A stretch of 64,000 nt of DNA from Ferruginibacter sp. HRS2-29 (lineage in GTDB: Bacteria; Bacteroidota; Bacteroidia; Chitinophagales; Chitinophagaceae). The notes below the pieces were generated by a model. That model ran no database searches. It was not told the origin of the DNA and saw only the letters and a program-made list of their open reading frames with translations. Position numbers and translations under genes: made by a program. The stretch lies in assembly GCF_024343615.1 (NCBI RefSeq), contig NZ_RJUB01000162.1, forward strand, positions 62,001 to 126,000, read 5' to 3'. Within the stretch, counting starts at the first letter, position 1; every line of letters begins with the position of its first letter. Shown one piece after another: positions 43,512 through 50,298 of the stretch.

Positions 43512-44450
43512 TTATCTTTTATTTCTGCGTATATAATTCGCGATCACAAAACCGAGGATGATCAGGCAGATGGCTACCGGGATCCAGAAAGCGTAATGCG
43601 ATTCCTGGAAGGGGAGTGGTACGTTCATTCCGTAAATGCTGGCGATCAACACCGGCACGCTCAAAAAGATGGTGAGTGTTGATAATCGCTTCAATACCTG
43701 GTTCTGGTTATTGCTGATGATACTGGCATATGCATCGAGCGTACTTACGAGAATGTTGGTGTAAGTATTCGCGGTTTCCAATGCCTGTGAGGTTTCGATA
43801 ACAAGATCTTCAAGAAAATCTCTTTCATCTTCGTTCATGTGCAGGAAATTGGTACGGGCGAGTTTCATCATCAGGAGTTCGTTGCTGCGCAAGGCCGTAA
43901 CAAAATACACCAGGCTTTTCTGGATGCGCATCAGCTCGAACAATTCTTCATTCCCGTTGGAGTCATACAGTTTTTGTTCCAACGCATTCCTGCGCTGATT
44001 GATCTCTTTCAGATGCTCCTGGAAATTGGTGGTGATCTTTTCAAATATTTTCAGCACCATCATATTTTTCTTATCCGGATTGCGGTTTTGAAAACTGTTG
44101 AGGAATTTTTTGATGGCTTCGTTTTCAAATGAATTTACGGTAACGATCTGGCCTGTTGTAAGAATGATACAAATGGGAATGGTGATGTAAAACGCATCAC
44201 TTTCGTTGAACGAATTATTTTCTGTGGGTGTTTTGATCACGATCAGTTTTACATCGTCTTCAATTTCATAACGGCTCCTTTCATCAATATCCAATGAATC
44301 TTTGAGGAAGTCGATCGGGATATTCAAGGCATTGCTCAGCTCGGTAAATTCTTCCTGTTTGAGCGGGGGCAATACATTCACCCAACTGCCGGAAACAGGT
44401 TTGTCGATGGCGAGTGTTTTACGTTCCTCTATTTTGAAGTATTGAATCAT
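43512..44450 (-). CDS. corA: CorA family divalent cation (Mg2+) channel
   Basis: 312 aa. A long N-terminal cytoplasmic funnel domain is followed by two C-terminal membrane helices, with the selectivity motif YGMNVPLP near residue 275 between them. CorA forms a pentamer in the inner membrane and imports Mg2+ or other divalent ions. It is the first gene of a pair with the Nudix hydrolase, whose reaction would need Mg2+. ATTACACGAATT words lie just before the start. Confidence 0.92.
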   Translation of the reverse strand: MIQYFKIEERKTLAIDKPVSGSWVNVLPPLKQEEFTELSNALNIPIDFLKDSLDIDERSRYEIEDDVKLIVIKTPTENNSFNESDAFYITIPICIILTTGQIVTVNSFENEAIKKFLNSFQNRNPDKKNMMVLKIFEKITTNFQEHLKEINQRRNALEQKLYDSNGNEELFELMRIQKSLVYFVTALRSNELLMMKLARTNFLHMNEDERDFLEDLVIETSQALETANTYTNILVSTLDAYASIISNNQNQVLKRLSTLTIFLSVPVLIASIYGMNVPLPFQESHYAFWIPVAICLIILGFVIANYIRRNKR

Positions 44451-44455
44451 TTTGG

Positions 44456-44526
44456 ATTACACGAATTTTTACGAATTACACGAATTATGCCCCCAACCCC
44501 GGAGGTTTTCTAAACTTCCGGGGTTT
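44456..44526 (-). terminator. Terminator-like copy of the CCCCGGAGG element with ACACGAATT words
   Basis: AACCCCGGAGGTTT (44495-44508) pairs with AAACTTCCGGGGTT (44512-44525) with one G.U, and is nearly identical to the rnpB terminator stem. Three ACGAATT/ATTACACGAATT words (44457-44488) lie on the corA side. It follows the dapF stop by 7 bp and so ends the dapF unit. Confidence 0.8.
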
Positions 44527-44532
44527 TATCAA

Positions 44533-45324
44533 TCAATGACCATTCACACTTATTGCTCCTTTGTATACCAGTTCTGCAGGGCCGCAAAGCCATATGTTAT
44601 TAAAATGTGTTTCACTCACTTTGTTGTATTCTACGCTGAGCGGGCCTCCCGGTGTTTTTACTTCTACCCGGTTGAAGCCACGGTCGTTGTGGGCGCTTAC
44701 GAGTGCGGCAGCGGTTACCCCGGTGCCACAGCTTAACGTTTCGTCTTCCACACCCCGTTCGTAGGTGCGTACAAAAATGGAATCTTCTCCGGTTCCTTCC
44801 ACAAAATTCACATTGATGCCTTGTTCATGATAACGGCTGCTGTTGCGGATCGCCCGGCCATCATGCACTACGTCTGCGGCTTCCACATCGTTTACAAATT
44901 TTACATAATGCGGCGAACCTGTATTGAGTACGGCATGCGAATTATGTGATTCCACGTAATTTACATCTTTCATCTTCAGCCGCACGATACCGTTCATTTC
45001 TATTTCCGCTTCATGCGGGCCATCCACAGCCAGGAAGTTGTAAGTGTATTGGTGCATTCCCAGGTGATACGCAAATTTTACAAGGCACCTTCCGCCATTG
45101 CCACACATGCTGCTGGGGTGGCCATCGGAATTATAATAGACCATTTCAAAATCGAACCCTTCTTTCTGCTGCAGCAACATCAGGCCATCGGCGCCTATTC
45201 CAAACCTGCGGTGGCAAAGGGTTTTCACCTGTTTGTCGGTGATGCCGGAATATTCCCCGGTGCGGTTATCGATGATCACAAAATCGTTGCCCGTGCCCTG
45301 GTATTTATGAAATGCTATTGTCAT
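44533..45324 (-). CDS. dapF: Diaminopimelate epimerase
   Basis: Interconverts LL- and meso-DAP for lysine and peptidoglycan. 263 aa from ATG 45324, which overlaps the upstream stop as TGATG; the longer frame to 45444 would only translate the neighbour out of frame. The two catalytic cysteines are Cys-74 (SSMCGNGGRC) and Cys-199 (LSCGTGVTA). The opening FHKYQGTGNDFVIIDN is the family signature. Confidence 0.95.
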   Translation of the reverse strand: MTIAFHKYQGTGNDFVIIDNRTGEYSGITDKQVKTLCHRRFGIGADGLMLLQQKEGFDFEMVYYNSDGHPSSMCGNGGRCLVKFAYHLGMHQYTYNFLAVDGPHEAEIEMNGIVRLKMKDVNYVESHNSHAVLNTGSPHYVKFVNDVEAADVVHDGRAIRNSSRYHEQGINVNFVEGTGEDSIFVRTYERGVEDETLSCGTGVTAAALVSAHNDRGFNRVEVKTPGGPLSVEYNKVSETHFNNIWLCGPAELVYKGAISVNGH

Positions 45325-46202
45325 CAGATGGAAGCTGAAATATTTTCTAAGGTTTTTACGATCAGGTTTTCTACAGCGGCACCACCATCCTTGCTGAATT
45401 CCTTGGTGATGCGGTTGGCTACAATGGCGCTCAATGACAGGCAATGATGCCCTAGTATTTTGCCCATACCATAAATAGCTGATGTTTCCATTTCGAAATT
45501 ACTCACGCGATGGTTGCCAAAACTGAAGCTGGTCAGCCTGTCGATCAGTTGCGGGTGCGTGAGCCCCATGCGCAACACCCTTCCCTGCGGGCCATAAAAC
45601 CCTGGACAGGTAACGGTGATACCGTGATGGAAACCATCTACAAATTCTTTCAGCAGCGATACTCCTGCGCCTGTGATGTAAGGGGAGGAGATGCCCTGGT
45701 GTAATTGTGTATGAGTATCGAAAGCCTGGAGGAGCTGTTTTTCCTCTTCGTTGCTGTCGTGTGTGTAAAAATTCAGGAGGTTGTCGAGCCCGAGGCCATG
45801 TGTGCTTGCCACAAAACTATCCACCGGGATTTCCTGCTGCAGAGAACCCGAAGTACCGACGCGGATGATATTGAGCGAAGTCAGTTTTTCTTTGATGGTA
45901 CGGGTTTCAAAATCGATGTTGACCAGTGCATCCAGTTCGTTGAGCACGATATCGATATTATCGGGGCCGATGCCGGTGCTGGTTACGGAGATCCTTTTTT
46001 TGCCCAGGTAGCCGGTATGGGTCACAAACTCGCGGTGATTATTTTTAAATTCGATGCTGTCGAAATGTTTACTTACTTCTTTCACGCGATCGGGGTCGCC
46101 TACGGTGATGATGGTGTTGGCTATTTCTTCGGGGCGGCAGTTTACGTGATAAATGGCGCCGCGGTCGTTGATGATCAGTTCGGATGCTGCAATCGTACCC
46201 AT
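45324..46202 (-). CDS. Nucleoside phosphorylase (uridine phosphorylase-like)
   Basis: 292 aa, PNP/UDP phosphorylase fold: phosphorolysis of a nucleoside to base plus ribose-1-phosphate. Phosphate-binding GDPDRV (about 35-40) and RVGTSGSLQ (about 115-123) are typical, and FEMETSAIYGM holds the ribose-contacting Glu/Met pair. The spacing fits the uridine phosphorylase branch better than DeoD. It is translationally coupled to dapF through TGATG, a combination without an obvious metabolic link. Confidence 0.85.
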   Translation of the reverse strand: MGTIAASELIINDRGAIYHVNCRPEEIANTIITVGDPDRVKEVSKHFDSIEFKNNHREFVTHTGYLGKKRISVTSTGIGPDNIDIVLNELDALVNIDFETRTIKEKLTSLNIIRVGTSGSLQQEIPVDSFVASTHGLGLDNLLNFYTHDSNEEEKQLLQAFDTHTQLHQGISSPYITGAGVSLLKEFVDGFHHGITVTCPGFYGPQGRVLRMGLTHPQLIDRLTSFSFGNHRVSNFEMETSAIYGMGKILGHHCLSLSAIVANRITKEFSKDGGAAVENLIVKTLENISASI

Positions 46203-46236
46203 ATCTTTCTCAGAATTTTAATTTTAAAGCTTCAAA

Positions 46237-46269
46237 TTTGAAATTATGGCTAAAAATACCCTATTTTTG
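46237..46269 (+). promoter_or_regulatory. Promoter of tRNA-Cys: TTTG-N21-TATTTTTG
   Basis: TTTG at 46237-46240 and a perfect -7 box at 46262-46269. The predicted start near 46275 gives a ~50-nt 5' leader on the tRNA precursor. Confidence 0.6.
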
Positions 46270-46324
46270 CAAACCAAAATAATAATGACGTATCTATTTG
46301 ATATTTATTACGTTATTAAATTAT

Positions 46325-46395
46325 GGTCCTTTGGCCGAGTGGCTAGGCAAAGCTCTGCAAAAGCTTGTACAGCGGTTCGAATCCGCTAGGGACCT
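46325..46395 (+). tRNA. tRNA-Cys (anticodon GCA)
   Basis: The acceptor stem GGTCCTT pairs with AGGGACC and is followed by the discriminator U that is a major CysRS determinant. The anticodon stem AAGCT/AGCTT carries the loop CTGCAAA, and the T arm is AGCGG-TTCGAAT-CCGCT. CCA is not fully encoded. It marks the border between core genes on the left and accessory genes on the right. Confidence 0.95.
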
Positions 46396-46401
46396 CCGAA
46401 A

Positions 46402-46428
46402 GGGGCTATCCATGCGATAGCCCTTTTT
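46402..46428 (+). terminator. Rho-independent terminator of tRNA-Cys
   Basis: GGGCTATC-catgc-GATAGCCC followed by TTTTT, six bases after the tRNA. The remaining ~270 bp to the next promoter hold nothing I can assign. Confidence 0.88.
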
Positions 46429-46699
46429 CTATTTTTACCTGGCCTTACTGTTAGTCCTTTGTTTGCAGAAGATAGTAACAGTTTTCCTTCTTTCTGCATT
46501 TACCTTCGGCTGCCCTTGCCCATAACACGAATTTTTGGAAACTTTTATCCTTGTTTTCTATAGCATTCAGAAGCGTTATTTTTTATAAATCATCTTCGGT
46601 AATTTTTTGTCTATCCCGAAATTAATCCACAATGCATAAGATTTTCTCTAAAGTGCTAAAAGGATCTTAAATAAATTTTTTAAAAAAAAGCAATGAAAA

Positions 46700-46730
46700 T
46701 TTGGTGGAATACGAAATGTTCGTACATTTA
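46700..46730 (+). promoter_or_regulatory. Promoter of blaI locus 2: TTTG-N19-TACATTTA
   Basis: TTTG at 46700-46703, then TACATTTA at 46723-46730, a one-base variant of TAnnTTTG with 19-bp spacing. The predicted start is near 46735, inside the second operator. Confidence 0.55.
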
Positions 46731-46743
46731 CGAAAATATCGTA
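46710..46743 (+). promoter_or_regulatory. Double BlaI operator (locus 2)
   Basis: Two 15-bp palindromes of the form TACGA-N5-TCGTA, at 46710-46724 (TACGAAATGTTCGTA) and 46729-46743 (TACGAAAATATCGTA), are separated by four bases and bracket the -7 box. The second ends three bases before the blaI ATG. The motif matches the palindrome before blaI locus 1. Confidence 0.7.
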
Positions 46744-46746
46744 GAT

Positions 46747-47103
46747 ATGGAAAAACTTACAGCGCAGGAAGAAGAAACGATGCTGGCCGTATGGCGTACA
46801 GGGGAGGGCACAGTTAAAGCTTTTGTTCAATTGATCAATGGAAACCTGCCATACACCACGGTGGCTTCAACCATTAAAAACCTGGAGAAGAAAGGCTACC
46901 TGCAAAGCCAAATGGTGGGCAACACCTACTTATACAAACCTGTCGTTTCAGAGGAGGAATATAAAAATAAGTTTATGGGCAATGTAGTAAAGGACTACTT
47001 TGATAATTCCTATAAAGCATTGGTTAGCTTTTTTGTAGACCAGAAAAAATTATCTGCAAAAGAGCTGAAAGAAGTAATACGGATGATAGAAAAAGAAAAA
47101 TAA
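46747..47103 (+). CDS. BlaI/MecI/CopY family repressor (locus 2)
   Basis: A 118-aa winged-helix repressor from ATG 46747; the longer frame from 46693 would translate the operators. The family pattern is MEKLTAQEEETMLAVW, then PYTTVASTIKNLEKKGYL as the recognition region and a C-terminal dimerisation helix. The M56 peptidase follows after 18 bp. Operators overlapping its own promoter predict autorepression that is lifted when the peptidase is activated. Confidence 0.9.
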   Translation: MEKLTAQEEETMLAVWRTGEGTVKAFVQLINGNLPYTTVASTIKNLEKKGYLQSQMVGNTYLYKPVVSEEEYKNKFMGNVVKDYFDNSYKALVSFFVDQKKLSAKELKEVIRMIEKEK

Positions 47104-47121
47104 ATTTCCAAAGGATCTTTT

Positions 47122-48483
47122 ATGCTGCCAGATATGTTATATTTTTTGAAACTTTCGGTAAACATTGCCGTAGTCTTCCTGTTTTATTATCTGGTATTAC
47201 GCAGGTTGACGTTTTATAACTGGAACAGGGTTTACCTGGTCGCTTGCACTGCTTTGAGCTTTGTTATTCCTTTGATCAATGTCACCCCTGTTGTACAACG
47301 TAATCGTGTTGCCAGCGACCTGGTAAACTGGGTTCCACCGATTCCGACGGGTAAATGGAGGTTTTCAGATCCGGGTATTGTGCCGCAGATTAATTCTTTT
47401 TGGAATGGCGGCGGGTGGCTACTCCTGATTATGTTGACCGGGATAGTAATATTATTCTTACGGTTTGTGATCCAGATAATCTCCGTTCGCCGGATGATGG
47501 CTGCTGCTGAAAAGATTTCAGACCATGGAATTAATGTTTACCAGGTAAATGATCACATCATTCCTTTTTCCTTCGGCAATTCCGTTTTTGTAAACAAGGA
47601 CCTGCATACCGAAAGCGAGTTAGAGAAGATCATCGGGCATGAGTTTGTGCATGCAAAGCAAAAACACAGTGTTGATATCTTTTGGGCGGAGCTTTTATGC
47701 ATGATCAACTGGTACAATCCCTTTGCCTGGCTGATCAGGAAAACAATTCGCCAAAACCTGGAGTTTATTGCAGATGATAACATGCTGCGATCCGGCATCG
47801 AAAAAAAACAATATCAGTATCTCTTATTACAAGTAATCGGCAATAATACATTCAGTATTGTTCCACAATTCAACTTTACTTCCCTGAAAGCCAGGATTGA
47901 AATGATGAACAAAAATAAAACAGCAAAAAAGCATCTTGTGAAATTTATTTTTATGCTTCCCGTATTTGTTTTCCTGCTGCTGGCATTCCGCAAATATGAT
48001 CCTCTTCGAAGGGGTTCGGGTAGTGTCGTGAAAAGTATTTCTTCAAAGGTTGCCGGTCTACTCGATACGACGACCTCTATAAAAGCATCACAGCAGTTGC
48101 CGGTGTTAAAAATGCATCCAAATACACAGCCCCGGTCATCGTCCCCTGCCAAGCCGCTGCCGGAAACGGCAATAGCTACGGCTGATGTTAACGACGGTTT
48201 TACAGGACTAGAGGGTATCATCTTATACGACGATCACAACAGCGAAATCCTTACGACAAAGTTTGTAAAAATTAACGGAGCAGATCATTATTATACGAAA
48301 CTCGGAGATCAGATCACTTACTATAATTTAAACGGCCAGGTAATTGACAGGGATGGTAACCTGCTCTCCGCGGTGCAAACCAATGCCTCCGGGGTTTTAC
48401 CTAAACAATACATCCGGAATGTATATAAAAATGGTAAGATCGTCTGCGCCTTTCAGGATGATCTGCCACGCTCATCAAAATAA
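47122..48483 (+). CDS. M56 (BlaR1-type) membrane metallopeptidase (locus 2)
   Basis: 453 aa. Membrane helices lie near 8-27, 36-53 and 99-120. The cytoplasmic zinc protease has HEFVH (His-173, Glu-174, His-177) and EFIADD as the downstream ligand region. A fourth helix (FIFMLPVFVFLLLAF) leads to a ~170-residue periplasmic tail. The tail is low in complexity in its first half and lacks any penicillin-binding motif, so the signal is open. The arrangement with blaI in front and a thioredoxin-like protein behind suggests an envelope-stress response rather than classical beta-lactam sensing. Confidence 0.88.
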   Translation: MLPDMLYFLKLSVNIAVVFLFYYLVLRRLTFYNWNRVYLVACTALSFVIPLINVTPVVQRNRVASDLVNWVPPIPTGKWRFSDPGIVPQINSFWNGGGWLLLIMLTGIVILFLRFVIQIISVRRMMAAAEKISDHGINVYQVNDHIIPFSFGNSVFVNKDLHTESELEKIIGHEFVHAKQKHSVDIFWAELLCMINWYNPFAWLIRKTIRQNLEFIADDNMLRSGIEKKQYQYLLLQVIGNNTFSIVPQFNFTSLKARIEMMNKNKTAKKHLVKFIFMLPVFVFLLLAFRKYDPLRRGSGSVVKSISSKVAGLLDTTTSIKASQQLPVLKMHPNTQPRSSSPAKPLPETAIATADVNDGFTGLEGIILYDDHNSEILTTKFVKINGADHYYTKLGDQITYYNLNGQVIDRDGNLLSAVQTNASGVLPKQYIRNVYKNGKIVCAFQDDLPRSSK

Positions 48484-48516
48484 ACCAATTATTTTATCAC
48501 TTTTTAATCGTTAATC

Positions 48517-49692
48517 ATGAAGTATTTACAAGTGCTTTTACTAGCCTTATGTGCCTATACCGGCGCATTTGCACAACATCTGAAGATGGTAGACCAAAAT
48601 TATAAACAGGCATTAAACCTGGCATTACAGGAAAACAAATTGGTATTAATTGATTTTTATACTACCTGGTGTGTGCCTTGTAAAAAACTTGACAGATTGG
48701 TCTTTCAGAATGATAGTGTTCAGCAGCTATTGGGAAAAGATTTTATATTATTAAGATACAATGCTGAAAACGACAGTGTTTTTAATTTATCCAAAAAGCA
48801 CCACATCTTTATTTATCCTTCAGCAGTTGTTCTCAATAAAAATGGATATGTAGTCAACAGGAATTACGGATTTTCGGGTGAAGACTTTTCGTCGTTAAGT
48901 AAAAGTGTTTTTGAATTTACCGGTCAAAGCCTTCAAATCAACCGGGAAAATAGTTTTATAAAAGGATATTCGAATACAATTGATATGAATGCTTATCCAA
49001 AATTCTATATCGACTATGTAAACCGCACCAATACAAAGCCTGCTCCGGCAGATATCAAAAAATATTTCGATGAACAACAACATAACCTTCTGAAAGAAGG
49101 CTATTTTTCTACCCTTTTACAATTTGGGTCTGAAAATGTCCCCTCAACTGTTATCGACAGTGTTCTCGTAAATAAAGACAAATTCATTGAGCTGTATGGT
49201 AAAAAGGATATTGATGCATTACTGTATATTTTCGCACGTAGTAAGTTTGATAACGCTATTGAAAAAAAGAATCAGGCAGACTTTGATGACGCTATCCTCT
49301 TTGTAGTAAAGACTTTGGATATGAACTATGCCTCCACAATACAATACTTTAAAACGGATTTTTTACAAGCCCAGGGTAAATGGAATGAAGTTCTTAAAGT
49401 GAACCAGGACCTCAAGAATAAGGGCGAATTCAGTGATGAAGCGGTAAATAATTTTTGTTGGGAAGTGTATAAAAAATGTGATGATAGGCAGGTAATTGAA
49501 CAATGCATTTCCTGGATGAAAGAACTCACCGTACGGCGACCTGAATATGCGTATTTAGACACATATGCCTTTCTTTCTTACAAATCCGGAAATGCCGTGG
49601 AAACAAAAAAGATCGTTCAGCTGGCTATTGAAGCTGCCAGGAAAGAAAAGGAGAACTCTAAAAACCTGGAGAACCTGTTAAAAAAACTTTGA
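48517..49692 (+). CDS. Secreted thioredoxin-fold protein with helical C-terminal domain
   Basis: 391 aa with a signal peptide (MKYLQVLLLALCAYTGAFAQ). The thioredoxin domain contains the active site WCVPCKK (Cys-52, Cys-55), followed by a ~250-residue region with TPR-like helical pairs. Its place directly after blaI-M56 (33 bp) suggests it is part of the regulon. It may reduce or isomerise disulfides in the periplasm. A fragment of another thioredoxin-type gene lies just downstream. Confidence 0.82.
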   Translation: MKYLQVLLLALCAYTGAFAQHLKMVDQNYKQALNLALQENKLVLIDFYTTWCVPCKKLDRLVFQNDSVQQLLGKDFILLRYNAENDSVFNLSKKHHIFIYPSAVVLNKNGYVVNRNYGFSGEDFSSLSKSVFEFTGQSLQINRENSFIKGYSNTIDMNAYPKFYIDYVNRTNTKPAPADIKKYFDEQQHNLLKEGYFSTLLQFGSENVPSTVIDSVLVNKDKFIELYGKKDIDALLYIFARSKFDNAIEKKNQADFDDAILFVVKTLDMNYASTIQYFKTDFLQAQGKWNEVLKVNQDLKNKGEFSDEAVNNFCWEVYKKCDDRQVIEQCISWMKELTVRRPEYAYLDTYAFLSYKSGNAVETKKIVQLAIEAARKEKENSKNLENLLKKL

Positions 49693-49885
49693 TGTGCTGA
49701 AAGTAGCCTAGAAAAAATAAAAATTGGTTCGTTTGAGTAAACGTTTTATACCGAATCCGATATGAACCGTAAAGCCCGACTTCACACTAAGTTTAAAAAT
49801 TTCGAATATGGTCCGGCAGCGCGTTATAGAGTATCGAATTAATCAAACACAGAACTGGCATATTTGGACTGAAGCCGGAACACGG

Positions 49886-50262
49886 TTATTTTTAAGGCTA
49901 TAGAAATCGCCAGGAAAGAAAATAGACCTGCACTGATCGATTTTGCAGGATGTGGTTGTGAAACTTGCCGAAATATGGACGGGTTTCTGTGGGGTGAACC
50001 TGTTGTACAGCCTCTTGTCCGGGATGAACTGGTTCTGGCCTCCCTTTATGTCGATGACAGGGTAGATTCCCCCAGGTTGCTGCAAGCTGGGGGAACAGTT
50101 ATCATTACCGCAAGGAACGCCCCCGAAAAAGAGAATAACAAACTGCATTTTATTCCTGCCGATCTGAGTAAGGCAGAAGGAACAAAAGTAGCCGATGAAC
50201 CCCGGCGGAATAAAGGAGTTGTAGTGCCCGTGTTTTTGAGGGATACTGGGGCATTGTCTTAA
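49886..50262 (+). pseudogene. Fused remnants of a DsbD-type thioredoxin domain and a short-chain dehydrogenase
   Basis: One open frame (no good start; the first ATG is 49975) contains two unrelated relics. Up to about 50058 it reads ENRPALIDFAGCGCETCRNM and then VLASLYVDDR, the C-terminal thioredoxin domain of DsbD-like reductases with its CxxC. From about 50070 it reads LLQAGGTVIITARN and LHFIPADLSKAEGTKVADE, the early part of an SDR oxidoreductase lacking both its glycine-rich start and its catalytic half. A deletion seems to have joined two dead genes. Confidence 0.65.
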
Positions 50263-50298
50263 TCCTAAAGAGATCAGTTAGGAGGCAGCCGGGTGGAA

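Noticed and set aside
45325-45444. N-terminal extension of dapF by 40 residues
   Set aside because: The extra part is out-of-frame translation of the upstream phosphorylase gene; the TGATG overlap gives the normal family start.
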